Below, in pieces: positions 30,366-39,379 of a DNA stretch of 64,000 nt (its first letter is position 1; each line of letters starts with the position of its first letter). The translations under genes were made by a program, and so were the position numbers. The notes under the pieces were generated by a model, which saw only the letters and a program-made list of their open reading frames with translations, searched no databases and was not told where the DNA came from. Source of the stretch: Lysinibacillus sp. B2A1. GTDB taxonomy: Bacteria > Bacillota > Bacilli > Bacillales_A > Planococcaceae. Location: contig CP027224.1 of NCBI GenBank assembly GCA_002973635.1, positions 3,420,501 to 3,484,500 of the forward strand, read 5' to 3'.

Positions 30366-30854
30366 ATGGAAGAATTAATAGTAGAAAAAGCAATTCAAGA
30401 TATTTATCCAGATGATTTCGCTTGGTGTTATGGGTGTGGCCGACTGAATAATGATGGTCATCACCTTCGAACTGGATGGCAAGGAGAAAATACTATTACA
30501 ATCTATACACCTGAATCAAAATACATGGGTATTCCTGGATTTATTTATGGTGGTTTAATCGCATCATTGATTGATTGTCATGGATCAGGATCTGCAGCCC
30601 TTGCTCTGCATCGTAAAAATGGACACGAAATTGGTGATGGTGCAGTGCCACCTCGATTTGTAACTGCTAACCTTAATGTAGATTTCCTAAAACCAACACC
30701 ACAACATGTCCCATTAAAAGCTATTGGGACTGTTGAAGAAATTCATCCGAAAAGATGGAAGGTTGAAACCGAAGTTTACGCACAAGATACTCTATGTGCT
30801 CGAGGTACAGTAGTTCTTGTTGTAATGCCTAGTACTTTTCAAAAAAATGATTAG
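30366..30854 (+). CDS. PaaI-type hotdog thioesterase
   Basis: A 162-residue single hotdog-fold protein of the PaaI/YbgC-like acyl-CoA thioesterase class. GFIYGGLIASLIDCHGSGSA is the central helix, with the conserved glycines and an aspartate at the active-site position, and NLNVDFLKPTP is the following strand. The N-terminal CYGCGRLNNDGHHLR is common in this subgroup. Normal length. ATG follows GAGGAGAGGAAAGA. It stands alone, with a terminator after it. Substrate unknown. Confidence 0.82.
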   Translation: MEELIVEKAIQDIYPDDFAWCYGCGRLNNDGHHLRTGWQGENTITIYTPESKYMGIPGFIYGGLIASLIDCHGSGSAALALHRKNGHEIGDGAVPPRFVTANLNVDFLKPTPQHVPLKAIGTVEEIHPKRWKVETEVYAQDTLCARGTVVLVVMPSTFQKND

Positions 30855-30870
30855 CACTTCCCTTTCATCA

Positions 30871-30906
30871 AACAAGTTAGCCAACGAAGGTTAACTTGTT
30901 TTTTAA
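30871..30906 (+). terminator. Terminator after the thioesterase gene
   Basis: AACAAGTTAGCC and GGTTAACTTGTT pair with one mismatch around AACGAA, followed by TTTTT. Confidence 0.8.
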
Positions 30907-31236
30907 AGCTTATTATTATCTTTATTCCTGTACTAACAAATCATTTGGGAGACAAATCAATTTCTAAGTTTAATTCTTCTGCTTGTAAGTTTAAGAATAA
31001 TTCTTCTATCTCCACCAAAAACCAAAACTATTTGTCTTAAAAATGGTCAAATAGTTTTGGGCACTAAAATTTAACAATTCTTATAAATCAAGCATTTATG
31101 AGACTTTTGGTTTTACAGTGAATACCAAAGTCTTCCCTAACTGTCCACAGTACATCTTGCCTCCCCATTGATTTTTTTCATCTTGATTATCTGAATCACT
31201 ACAACCTTTGGTTATTATTCTGCCATCTCAATCTCT
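30907..31236. other. Intergenic region with hairpin and leftward coding remnant
   Basis: CCAAAACTATTTG (31022-31034) and CAAATAGTTTTGG (31048-31060) form a perfect 13-bp stem. On the minus strand about 31105-31225 reads GGKMYCGQLGKTLVFTVKPK ending in a stop, which looks like the tail of a lost gene of unknown family. Confidence 0.45.
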
Positions 31237-31557
31237 CTAATCTATATGATTTGCACATTTTGCAACATCAGTTTGAACATCTTCTAAAACGTTATCAAAC
31301 ATATCAAGAAGCTCATGAATACGTTCATTCCTCAAACTATAGTAGCAGTATTTCCCTTCATTTCGACCAACTATAATGCCACAACCTTTTAAACAGGATA
31401 AATGTTGTGAGATGTTAGACTGATTTCCTTCTAGTTCCTCAACAATTTGAGATACAGTCTTTTCCTTCTCTTTAATACACTCCAAAATCTGAAGTCTTAC
31501 CTTATTTGAAAATCCATGTATCATTTTAATTTTTAAATCAAACAAATTATCTGTCAC
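31237..31557 (-). CDS. ArsR/SmtB repressor, CmtR-like metal sensor
   Basis: A 106-residue winged-helix repressor. The recognition region NQSNISQHLSCLKGCGIIVG contains a CxxxC pair in the DNA-binding helix, the position used by mycobacterial CmtR to bind Cd/Pb, and the C-terminus supplies another cysteine in VAKCANHID, matching the third CmtR ligand. Metal binding should release DNA and derepress the target. A strong palindrome lies 66 bases upstream at 31623. The gene is transcribed leftward with no other gene behind it, so the regulated gene is probably itself or the rightward genes from 32024. Confidence 0.85.
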   Translation of the reverse strand: MTDNLFDLKIKMIHGFSNKVRLQILECIKEKEKTVSQIVEELEGNQSNISQHLSCLKGCGIIVGRNEGKYCYYSLRNERIHELLDMFDNVLEDVQTDVAKCANHID

Positions 31558-31622
31558 AAAATCTCCTCCAATTCACATTAGACTTTGCTAATATGTTTTG
31601 TTATTATCATATTCGATATTAC

Positions 31623-31645
31623 TAATATGTGTGTCACACATATTA
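31623..31645. promoter_or_regulatory. Palindromic operator of the CmtR-like repressor
   Basis: TAATATGTGTG and CACACATATTA are perfect 11-bp arms around one T. It lies in the promoter region upstream of the repressor. A related half site ATATGTGTCA occurs 20 bases to the right. Confidence 0.75.
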
Positions 31646-32023
31646 ACACTATCTAATTATATGTGTCAAAATTTTTAAAAAATAAGTTCATTGGAGGTCA
31701 GAATCATGTTTGCATAGATGTAATAACGCTTACTATCATTTTTTTCGTAACCACTTTTAGGTCTTAGATTTACATTTTTGATGTTTCTATTAATAATGCT
31801 TACGCAACAACAAGTATTACGATCTACTAGTTTTCCCAGTTTTGCAAACTATTTTAGTTCCCAACGAAAATTAGATTTTTACAATTTATTAAGGCTTGAA
31901 TTGTTACATATTTCATTTCCAATTTTTTATTCACTCCTATTTTTGGTGGGTTCACAGGATTTAAGTACTTTTAAGCAATTCAAAAGTTCTGGAAATTAAT
32001 TTAAAGTTAAGAGGTTGTAAATT
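31646..32023. other. Gap between repressor and methyltransferase
   Basis: A 73-codon open frame at 31778-31999 has no ribosome binding site and no family features. In another frame VITLTIIFFVTTF near 31710 resembles the start of a membrane protein but stops soon after. I regard the stretch as a decayed gene or plain spacer. Confidence 0.4.
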
Positions 32024-32641
32024 TTGAATAATACATGGAACAAGATTATATATAAAATCGGCTCTTCCTTCTATGATAAATTTTTTAACACAGGTATTTT
32101 TTTGAAGGCTAGAAAGAAGGTTTTTCAAGAGATTCCTTTTAAAAACGAACAAAAAATTTTATATGTAGGTATTGGTACTGGCGCAGATTTAGAATTAATC
32201 GATTTTGCTGATTATGATATAACAGCAATTGATTTTTCACCTGATATGCTTGCTATAGCTAAAAGTAAATTCAAGCACTCTGCAATAAATTTTTTCGAGA
32301 TGGATGCTCAAAAATTAATATTTGAAGATGATACTTTTGATTATATTGTAGCTAGCTTAATACTATCAGTCGTCCCGGATGAAAATAAATGTTTTCAAGA
32401 GATGATACGTGTTCTAAAAAAAGATGGTAAAATTCTAATCTTTGATAAATTTGCTCTTAAAAATCAAAAAAGCACATTGCTAAAGAAACTGTTTAGACCA
32501 TTTATTAGCATGATAGGAACCGATATTGGTCGAAGTTTTGAGGAGCTGATTAATCAAAATAAACAAAGAATAAAAATTGAAAAAGATGACAATGTAATGT
32601 TAAACGGAATGTATAGATATATAGAAGTAATTAAACTATAG
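32024..32641 (+). CDS. Class I SAM-dependent methyltransferase
   Basis: A 205-residue methyltransferase with the Methyltransf_11 fold: motif I ILYVGIGTGADLELI, acidic ITAIDFSPDMLAIAKSKF, and later FDYIVASLILSVVPD and EMIRVLKKDGKILIFDKF. It resembles phospholipid- or quinone-type methyltransferases, but the acceptor is not identifiable. The start is TTG 32024 with AAGAGGTTG upstream. It is followed by a hairpin at 32655 and probably stands alone. Confidence 0.82.
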   Translation: MNNTWNKIIYKIGSSFYDKFFNTGIFLKARKKVFQEIPFKNEQKILYVGIGTGADLELIDFADYDITAIDFSPDMLAIAKSKFKHSAINFFEMDAQKLIFEDDTFDYIVASLILSVVPDENKCFQEMIRVLKKDGKILIFDKFALKNQKSTLLKKLFRPFISMIGTDIGRSFEELINQNKQRIKIEKDDNVMLNGMYRYIEVIKL

Positions 32642-32654
32642 ATTTAATTCATAA

Positions 32655-32692
32655 ATAGGCATGGTTGTTATAATTAGCACTATGCCTATTAA
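32655..32692 (+). terminator. Hairpin after the methyltransferase
   Basis: ATAGGCATGG and CTATGCCTAT pair around a 14-base loop, followed by a T-rich tract. Confidence 0.6.
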
Positions 32693-32925
32693 ATTTTAGG
32701 CTGTACTTCTTTTTTCTCTTGTATTTCCAAACTAGTTTAAACTAACAAGATATGGTACTCTTGTATAGGAATTTTGCTGATTCATAGTGGATTAAAAGTT
32801 AATTAGCTTGGCGAAGCGTCACAACCAACTGACAATGTGTTTATACGATGAAAAAGTATTTGATCCCTTTAAAAACCGGGTCAAATTGTTGATAAACCAA
32901 CAATTATAGAGGGAGTTATCTAATA

Positions 32926-33888
32926 ATGATTTCTAGAGAAAAATTAGAAAATAACCAAATTTTCCTGTATGTAATTGTTTTGTTGCTAGCCACAGCAGTA
33001 GGATTATTTGCCCCCACTATCGGAAAGCAGTTAGACGTTACGATTTCATTTGTAATTGCTATATTAATGTATAGCATGTTTTCACAAATCCCATTTACAT
33101 CTTTAAAAGAATCATTTTCTAACCGACGTTTTATTTGGGCTCTACTAACTGTCAACTATATTGTTGTGCCTATTATTGTATGGCTGTTAACAATGCTATT
33201 ACCAGATCATCCACCTTTATTACTCGGTGTCTATTTAGTTTTACTTACACCATGTATTGACTATGTGATAGTATTTACGGCACTCGGGCGTGGTAATGAA
33301 AAAGCTATGCTTATTTCCACACCCATTCTCTTCATCAGTCAAATGCTATTACTACCTTTATATTTATGGTTCTTCATTGGTGATGAAGCAGCAAATATTG
33401 TTGATCCACAGCCGTTCTTAGAGGCATTTTTGGAACTTATCGTTATACCACTACTACTAGCTATTGCCCTGCAATTATTTGAAAAGAAATCATCTGCTGG
33501 AAATAAATTAATTAATCTTTCTGCGTGTCTTCCTGTTCCATTTATGGCGTTAACTCTTTTTGTTGTTGTATCCTCTCAAATAGGAAAATTATCTACATCC
33601 ATTGATTGGATTATAAGGGTCATCCCCATTTATATTGCCTTTATGATTATTATGCCTTTTATCTCTAGATTAATTGCAAAATGGTTCAAACTTGATATTG
33701 AGTCTGGTAGAGCATTAATTTTTAGCGGTTCTACACGTAATTCACTTGTTGTGCTTCCACTAGCTTTATCTTTGCCAGATCACTTAAGTACACTAGTAGC
33801 CGCCATTATTGTCACACAAACCATTGTTGAAATTATTGGGGAAATAATTTATATTCGTGTAGTTCCGAATCTAATTTTACGCAAATAG
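32926..33888 (+). CDS. Arsenic-resistance-type permease of the BASS superfamily
   Basis: A 320-residue permease with about ten membrane helices, in the bile acid:sodium symporter/Acr3-like superfamily as usually annotated arsenic resistance protein. Typical features are LTPCIDYVIVFTALGRGNEK around residue 106 and FSGSTRNSLVVLPLALSLP near residue 265. It is not the same subgroup as the acr3 at 55 kb, which has the NNFE motif. ATG 32926 follows AGAGGGAG. A terminator follows at 33908. Substrate (arsenite, organic anion or bile-acid-like) is open. Confidence 0.75.
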   Translation: MISREKLENNQIFLYVIVLLLATAVGLFAPTIGKQLDVTISFVIAILMYSMFSQIPFTSLKESFSNRRFIWALLTVNYIVVPIIVWLLTMLLPDHPPLLLGVYLVLLTPCIDYVIVFTALGRGNEKAMLISTPILFISQMLLLPLYLWFFIGDEAANIVDPQPFLEAFLELIVIPLLLAIALQLFEKKSSAGNKLINLSACLPVPFMALTLFVVVSSQIGKLSTSIDWIIRVIPIYIAFMIIMPFISRLIAKWFKLDIESGRALIFSGSTRNSLVVLPLALSLPDHLSTLVAAIIVTQTIVEIIGEIIYIRVVPNLILRK

Positions 33889-33907
33889 AAATAATATTAT
33901 TCTTAAA

Positions 33908-33952
33908 AAGAACGTGTTTGAAAAAGCTTATTTCAAACATGTTCTTTCTTTT
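33908..33952 (+). terminator. Terminator after the permease
   Basis: AAGAACGTGTTTGAAA and TTTCAAACATGTTCTT pair with one mismatch around a 6-base loop, followed by a T-rich tail. Confidence 0.85.
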
Positions 33953-34283
33953 TATTTCACCAGACAAACTCTCTAGTAGCATCTATTACACGAATTATGA
34001 TAACAATCCTAAACTTTTATGCAAATTCCCCCCTCTTTATTTTTTAATTCTAAACCATTCACTAATATATCAATGCTAATTGCTGCGTAATCAGCAACTC
34101 AAATTCTAAGAATCGTACTTTCATTAAGAGGAATGATTATTTCAACACAAGTAATAAAAATCAATAATTTTAATTTAATTATTAACATTATCAATTTTTC
34201 ATTTTTAAAAAATTAAATATTATCATTTAAATTTTCCATTCCTTAATGTATAATCAAATCAACCAAAAGAAAGGAATTTCATT
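33953..34283. other. AT-rich spacer before DUF2089 operon
   Basis: No gene. Very AT-rich, with runs such as TTTTAATTTAATTATTAAC. It should hold the promoter of the following operon. Confidence 0.4.
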
Positions 34284-34649
34284 ATGGCTTATAAAGTAAT
34301 CACCAATTGCCCTGTCTGCAGTCAAACATTGAATATTACAAAGTTACAGTGCTCCCATTGTCATACTACGATTGAAAATGAGTTTGAATTAAGTAAGCTG
34401 GCAACCTTATCAAAGGATCAGCTTCATTTTGTGGAAGTATTTTTAACATGCAGAGGGAATATTAAAGATGTTGAAAAAGAGCTGGGGATTTCGTATCCAA
34501 CAGTTCGAGGTAAGCTAACAGACATCATTTCTTCCCTTGGATATGTACAAAAGAAGAAAAATGAAGTAGATGAGAAAAAGGTTGTAACCATGTTGGAGAA
34601 TGGCGAAATTACCCCCGAAGAAGCCATTAAGCTTTTAAAAGAAGAATAA
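34284..34649 (+). CDS. DUF2089 family protein
   Basis: A 121-residue DUF2089 protein. An N-terminal zinc ribbon (CPVC and CSHC pairs, residues 9-32) is followed by a sigma-4-like HTH: FVEVFLTCRGNIKDVEKELG then ISYPTVRGKL. The C-terminal helix MLENGEITPEEAIKLLKEE is a SHOCT-like motif shared with the next gene. Likely a small DNA-binding regulator of its own operon. ATG follows AAAGGAATT. Two more genes follow at once. Confidence 0.85.
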   Translation: MAYKVITNCPVCSQTLNITKLQCSHCHTTIENEFELSKLATLSKDQLHFVEVFLTCRGNIKDVEKELGISYPTVRGKLTDIISSLGYVQKKKNEVDEKKVVTMLENGEITPEEAIKLLKEE

Positions 34650-34662
34650 GGAGGAGCTTATC

Positions 34663-35052
34663 ATGAAAGAGGAAATTACAAGAGTATTAACGATGATTCA
34701 GGAAGGGAAAATTGATGCAGATAAAGGATCCGAACTGATTCATGCATTACAAGAGAAAGAAAAAACAGGTAATAAGTCTTTTGAGAAAAAAACAGCCTAT
34801 TTAGATAAAACATTAAAAGTTCGTGTGGTCTCAGCCGAAAATGATAACGTCACAGTCAATTTGCCTATCAAGCTTGTTAAGGTAGTATTAATGGCTGGAC
34901 ATAGCATCGCAGCGAGTATTCCACAATCAGAAAAATACGTGAAGGATATAGACATAAACCTTATTATTGAGGCAATCGAAAATGAATTAGATGGTCAAAT
35001 TGTTGATATTAAATCCGCAAATGGGGATACCGTTTCGGTCTTCATTGAGTAG
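34663..35052 (+). CDS. SHOCT-like domain protein
   Basis: A 129-residue protein with an N-terminal SHOCT-like helix pair (VLTMIQEGKIDADKGSELIH) and a beta-rich domain ending VDIKSANGDTVSVFIE. It is preceded by AAGGAGGAGC and lies 13 bases after the DUF2089 gene. The terminal motif V-D-K-A-x-G-x-x-V-V recurs at the end of the next protein, so the two share a small repeated domain. Companion of DUF2089 in Bacillaceae; possibly envelope-stress related, by analogy with yvlB-type genes only. Confidence 0.75.
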   Translation: MKEEITRVLTMIQEGKIDADKGSELIHALQEKEKTGNKSFEKKTAYLDKTLKVRVVSAENDNVTVNLPIKLVKVVLMAGHSIAASIPQSEKYVKDIDINLIIEAIENELDGQIVDIKSANGDTVSVFIE

Positions 35053-35062
35053 TGATTTGCTT

Positions 35063-35344
35063 ATGATATATGTAAAAGTAAAAGCAAAGGATGTTCGGTT
35101 TACTATTCCAGTTCCATATGCTATTTTGAACATTGTACTTGCTATTTTGTCTTCGAATTTTTTTCAGAAATATGTAAATAGATGGACCAAAGATTACTTC
35201 GAAAGAAAAAAACTGGACCTTAGCTTGCCTTATTTAGACAAAAAAATGCTAATGCCTATTGTCAAGGAATTGAAAAATTATAAAGGGATCGTGCTTGTAG
35301 ATGTCAAAGCTAAGGACGGTACTGAGGTTAAGGTTAGACTATAG
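35063..35344 (+). CDS. Small protein with one hydrophobic segment, third gene of DUF2089 operon
   Basis: Translation from ATG 35063 gives 93 residues: IPVPYAILNIVLAILSSNFF is a hydrophobic segment, and the tail GIVLVDVKAKDGTEVKVRL matches both the preceding protein tail and the orphan fragment at 25.23 kb. It begins 10 bases after the preceding stop. A longer upstream start overlapping the previous gene was rejected. Function unknown; probably works with the SHOCT-like protein. Confidence 0.7.
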   Translation: MIYVKVKAKDVRFTIPVPYAILNIVLAILSSNFFQKYVNRWTKDYFERKKLDLSLPYLDKKMLMPIVKELKNYKGIVLVDVKAKDGTEVKVRL

Positions 35345-35432
35345 AATATACCTACTACTGACATTTCGAAGAAAAAGCCTATTTTCTCACCTATAATATC
35401 GAGATAATTGTAATATAAAAGCTCACATACTT

Positions 35433-35462
35433 AAACCCCGCTCTAAAATTAGCGGGGTTTAA
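35433..35462 (+). terminator. Terminator of the DUF2089 operon
   Basis: AAACCCCGCT and AGCGGGGTTT form a perfect 10-bp GC-rich stem with an 8-base loop. Confidence 0.85.
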
Positions 35463-35660
35463 AATATAGTTGTATAATTTATGATATAGGTACATGACTA
35501 TACAAAAAAAATATAACAATAACAATAAAATCGTTTAAGTTCTAATTAAATTGCGCCATATTGTTGAATAACATGGACGTTCTATGATTAATTTGTGTAG
35601 CCCTGGAATAAAGTTTGATTAAAAACACCTCACAAACCCATATTTTACGATAAATTAAAA

Positions 35661-35698
35661 AATCCCTTTTGAAAAAAGATTGATCAAAAGGGATTCTT
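35661..35698. terminator. Bidirectional hairpin
   Basis: AATCCCTTTTGA and TCAAAAGGGATT are perfect 12-bp arms around 11 bases. For the leftward remnant at 35789 it would be a terminator. Confidence 0.6.
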
Positions 35699-35788
35699 AT
35701 TCAGCAGATTTAAGTTTGATCATTTTCTACCTCTGTTCTTCCACAATTGCGCACGATTATTGAATAAACCTATACTCTTCTTTTATTC

Positions 35789-35950
35789 TTATACATCAGG
35801 ATTTTCACTAGAGGCTTTCCACTCCAATTCATTTAACAGATTCAATGCTTTTTGAGTTGAGTCAATCAATGAGAAATCTTCTTTTGTTTTTCTTAACTTC
35901 AATGCTTCTAAAAAACATTCTTCGGCTTCATTTTGCCTCGCTCATTTCAT
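35789..35950 (-). pseudogene. TPR-type protein tail, truncated
   Basis: Leftward frame reads QNEAEECFLEALKLRKTKED, then a second helix pair ending WKASSENPDV and a stop at 35789. It looks like the last repeat of a tetratricopeptide protein. A stop immediately upstream and no start codon mean only the 3' end survives. Confidence 0.55.
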
Positions 35951-36253
35951 AAGGCATTTATCTTTGTGTTGCTAGCCATACATGTGTATTTCTCCTTCTA
36001 TTTATCAGAAACCTTTTTCGATTTCCAATCTAACCTTTTCAAATAGAAAAAGCACAATTCTTGCTGCAGAAATGAGCACGATTGTTAGGTTACTTCATAA
36101 TAAAATTTACAATAATTCAAGTACGATTTCCACATAATAATCAAATCAATATTTAAAACAATAACAATATAATAAAAAACAAAATAAATTTATTGATAAT
36201 CGATAAATATTGTATTAAAATCATATAATCATTAAATCAGTGAGGTGCGTTAA
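35951..36253. other. AT-rich gap upstream of DUF2975 gene
   Basis: No gene. It contains GAGCACGATTGTTA and AAGCACAATTCTTG, distant copies of the dispersed GCGC/ATTATTG motif. Confidence 0.35.
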
Positions 36254-36727
36254 ATGAATAGTAAACTAGATTCAACTTTTTTCTTAAAGGTTGTTGCTTT
36301 TCTTATTGGAATTGCGATACTTGCCGTATGTATATTTTTGTTGCCTGAAGCAGCCACAAGAGATGCTATTGTGCATCCAGGAGATTACTCGATATATCCG
36401 TTGTTAATATGTGCTTATGGAGTATGCATTACGTTTTCTGTAGCTTTGTATCAAGCATATAAACTATTGAGTTATATCGATAGTAACAACGCTTTTTCCG
36501 AGTTATCCCTTAAATCCTTGAAGGTTATAAAAAAATGCGCTTTTACAATTATTTTCTTAATTTTATTAGTAATAGTTTACTTAAGGGTGTATGCCATGTT
36601 CACGGGTGATGACCCAGCAGGTCCAATAGCACTTGGACTAATTGGGATATTAGCAACAGCTATCATCGCTGCCATTATGGACGTACTTCAAAAGCCATTA
36701 AAAAATATCCTAGAAAAAAAGAAATAA
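36254..36727 (+). CDS. DUF2975 membrane protein
   Basis: A 157-residue protein with four membrane helices (about residues 10-30, 48-68, 90-110 and 125-147), matching DUF2975. Such genes are usually followed at once by a small XRE regulator of the YozG type. Here the stop codon lies only 6 bases before ISL3 copy 2, so any partner has been separated. ATG follows GAGGTG. Confidence 0.75.
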   Translation: MNSKLDSTFFLKVVAFLIGIAILAVCIFLLPEAATRDAIVHPGDYSIYPLLICAYGVCITFSVALYQAYKLLSYIDSNNAFSELSLKSLKVIKKCAFTIIFLILLVIVYLRVYAMFTGDDPAGPIALGLIGILATAIIAAIMDVLQKPLKNILEKKK

Positions 36728-36733
36728 AAATGT

Positions 36734-38102
36734 GGCTCTTCACCAAAACATGTGCTTGACTAAGAGCCATACTGAATCCATTCGGCATTGCATTCTAGTA
36801 AAATTGCCTCTTTATAGTGCTGCGGATTGCGCGTGAAAAAATGGCGTCTTTGCAGCGCTTTAATGAGATTATTTTTCCCTTCTACTGCCGCATTAGTAAA
36901 GCGTAATTGATGATAATTACAGATTTCTTCTTGCCAATTGCGCATCGTTAACAGACAGGATTCCACGGCTGGATGCTTGATGGTAGTACCTTGCGTCAAC
37001 CAACGTTCGAAGCCTTTTTTCGCCAGTTCATACGTGGAGCTACAGTCGTACCATTCGATAAAGGCTTCTTTCCAACTGTAGACTTGATGGAGGATTTCAG
37101 CGTATTGAAGCAGTCGGTGTAGGCTATTTTTTTCATCATTCTTCAATTGATCACGTCGTTTACCAAGAATTCGGAAGTGTTGCTTAAGGTCCTTTTTAGC
37201 ATACGGTGCTAGCTGCTTTTGAACGGATTTTCGTACGGCTTGAAGCGCTTCAGTTACGTAACGATTGACATGATAACGATCCGCAATACGAATCGCTTCC
37301 GGATACATCTTTTTCGCAAACGTATGATAGGCCTTTGCCAAATCCATGACAATCGCGACAGGCTTTAGCGCACAAAGAGTAGATTGTGTATTGAAATAGG
37401 CGTGTAATTCCTCGATTCTTCGTCTAGGAATAACATCTAAAAATGTGCCACCACGTAAATCGTGGAGACCCGTGTTATACGTATGCCCTTTACGAATGGC
37501 AAAATCATCAATGCCTAGCACGAGATTGTGACACGCCAATGCTTTTTTCTGACAAATTTTTTGGACACGTGTGGCTTCCTCCATTTTCCATGAACGGACG
37601 ATACGCGCAACGGTTGTAGCGGGTGTGTTTGCCACACGTGATGTATGCGTGATGGTAGAGCCGATTGCCTGCTTCGGCAGCGTGGCTTCAAATGCCTTTG
37701 TGTATCGTTTTTTCGGTGCCACACACTCATATGCCCATACAAAATGTGCAAAACAAGCTGTACATGACATACGAATGGCAGGTAAATTCAAATAAACAGG
37801 GCAACCAAACGCTTCGAGATGACGCACTTTTCGAACATAGCCGATTCCGCGACGAGTCGTATTTTCAAATGCACAAATGGGACAGGCCTGTTTAGATTTA
37901 ATTGGCATGACATCAATGAAAATTTGGTGATTTATTTTAGTGGTTGCGATAATTTTTAGTTCTGGTAAATCCCATAAATCCTTGATAGAATAAGAGTGCA
38001 TCTGTATACCTCGCTGTGTTGTTTGGTCGTACTCTCAACTCTAGCGGATACAGATGTTTTTTTGTATTCTTTTTTAGCAAGAACAGATTTTGGTGTTGAG
38101 CC
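36734..38102 (-). mobile_element. ISL3-family insertion sequence, copy 2
   Basis: Same 1369-bp element as at 13842, in opposite orientation, with identical terminal repeats GGCTCTTCACCAAAACATG at left and the complement of GGCTCAACACCAAAATCTG at right. Left flank is AAAAATGT, right flank ATTTTAAA. The left flank is the exact reverse complement of the left flank of copy 1. Confidence 0.92.
36760..38001 (-). CDS. ISL3-family transposase, copy 2
   Basis: A 413-residue transposase identical to the one at 13943 except for Arg instead of Gly in VIPRRRIEE (GGA to AGA). The zinc-finger N-terminus and DDE core are intact. Near-identity of the copies means one derives from the other recently. Confidence 0.95.
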   Translation of the reverse strand: MHSYSIKDLWDLPELKIIATTKINHQIFIDVMPIKSKQACPICAFENTTRRGIGYVRKVRHLEAFGCPVYLNLPAIRMSCTACFAHFVWAYECVAPKKRYTKAFEATLPKQAIGSTITHTSRVANTPATTVARIVRSWKMEEATRVQKICQKKALACHNLVLGIDDFAIRKGHTYNTGLHDLRGGTFLDVIPRRRIEELHAYFNTQSTLCALKPVAIVMDLAKAYHTFAKKMYPEAIRIADRYHVNRYVTEALQAVRKSVQKQLAPYAKKDLKQHFRILGKRRDQLKNDEKNSLHRLLQYAEILHQVYSWKEAFIEWYDCSSTYELAKKGFERWLTQGTTIKHPAVESCLLTMRNWQEEICNYHQLRFTNAAVEGKNNLIKALQRRHFFTRNPQHYKEAILLECNAEWIQYGS

Positions 38103-38324
38103 ATTTTAAATGTCTAAAAGTTCTTGTCCATGTACAACAAAGATGTCTCAGTTTGGGACACAAAGTACGCACAATTACAATTTATTCGTAAACTTGAAAA
38201 ATCGGGACACAAAGAGTACACACTATTCATTTCGACATTTTTATACTTAGTATTAAGTCGCCTCTGTTTTACGGTAATATAAGGTGAATAAAAAATGTAT
38301 ATAGTGGATCTAAGTCAAGATTCC
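38103..38324. repeat. Junk stretch with one 18-bp core copy and two GGGACACAAAG boxes
   Basis: ATGTCTAAAAGTTCTTGTCC at 38107 is the same core as in the 29.3 kb array. GGGACACAAAGTACGCAC (38155) and GGGACACAAAGAGTACAC (38213) are direct repeats 58 bases apart. They look like binding sites at the end of a lost transposon. No gene. Confidence 0.6.
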
Positions 38325-38380
38325 GGACACATTAAAGTTAAGTTTTTGTTTTGTGGCAACCACCATTTATGGAGTGTTCC

Positions 38381-38436
38381 ACATCCCGAGTAGCCAGTCA
38401 AAGTGAAAAGAGCCTTTGACAGACTACTCGGGATGT
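38381..38436. repeat. Long hairpin inside the IS3 3' end
   Basis: ACATCCCGAGTAG and CTACTCGGGATGT are perfect 13-bp outer arms, continued inside by GTCAAAG and CTTTGAC, around a 10-base loop. It probably ends transcription reaching into or out of the element. Confidence 0.7.
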
Positions 38437-38504
38437 AGAGCGAGAAATCCATGGAGGTTGCGCATCAAAAATGTGAAGGGGAACATTTCTTGTATCCCAA
38501 AATG

Positions 38505-39320
38505 TTAAGCCATAGCTCGGCACATATCTTCACATTCAACAGGCGTTAGAAAGCCTATAGCACCGTGAATTCGTTTGCGATTGTACCAACCTTCAATGTA
38601 TTGAAATAGTGCAACTCTAGCTGTTTCATAATTTTCATAGCGTGTTCGATAGACTTCTTCTTTTTTCAATGTCGCATGAAAAGACTCGATACATGCGTTA
38701 TCATACGGGCATCCTTTACGGCTGAACGACGGAATCATTTCGTGTTTTTTTAGGTTTTCTTGAAATGTTTCACTCGTATATTGCGTACCTAAATCGGTAT
38801 GGATGATTAATCCTGAGGATGGATTTTGAGCTTGTACAGCGTGATCCAATGCCTCAACGACCAAATCTACGGTCATTTTTCGTCCGAATTTATACCCTAC
38901 AATTTTCTTCGAATGTAAATCAAGAACCGACGCCAAGTAGCACCATCCATCGCGGATTGTATGGATATACGTAATATCAGCTACCCATTTTTCATTAATC
39001 GTCGTTGTATGGAAATCTTGTTCAAGTATATTTTCACGTTCTTCCACGGGCTTTTGTGTTGGCGTCGGACGGTACTTTTTTGTGATGTTCGAGCGAATAC
39101 CAGCTTTTTTCATGAGTCGTTGTACGCGTTTAATACTAACTTTCACGCCTTCTTTGAGTAACTGTGCATGTATTTTCGGCGCACCGTATCGTCCATCACT
39201 TTCTTTGTGAATGGCACAAATACGTCCTGTAATTTTTTTGTTTTCAACTTCGTACACGCTTGGTTTCTTGTGGAAAGACTGATAATACGTACTTTTGGGT
39301 ACCTTTAAAACGCGACACAT
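38505..39320 (-). CDS. IS3-family transposase OrfB (catalytic part)
   Basis: From its first ATG (39320) it gives 271 residues, but the natural product is an OrfAB fusion made by -1 frameshifting. The frame is open upstream and reads GYDHIREKVTEQELIDHIE right after the slippery site in orfA. The DDE core is complete: WVADITYIHTIRDGW (first D), IIHTDLGTQYTS (second D) and NACIESFHATLKKEEVY (E). It ends with the RIHGAIGFLTPVE tail. Intact. Confidence 0.93.
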   Translation of the reverse strand: MCRVLKVPKSTYYQSFHKKPSVYEVENKKITGRICAIHKESDGRYGAPKIHAQLLKEGVKVSIKRVQRLMKKAGIRSNITKKYRPTPTQKPVEERENILEQDFHTTTINEKWVADITYIHTIRDGWCYLASVLDLHSKKIVGYKFGRKMTVDLVVEALDHAVQAQNPSSGLIIHTDLGTQYTSETFQENLKKHEMIPSFSRKGCPYDNACIESFHATLKKEEVYRTRYENYETARVALFQYIEGWYNRKRIHGAIGFLTPVECEDMCRAMA

Positions 39321-39379
39321 TAATTGAATAGGATAATGTTCGCTTTCGTTTTCAATATGGTCAATGAGTTCTTGTTCTG

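Noticed and set aside
32926..33888. Naming this permease acr3
   Set aside because: It lacks the TAASNNFE motif of true Acr3 and belongs to a neighbouring BASS subgroup, so only a general arsenic-resistance-type label is justified.
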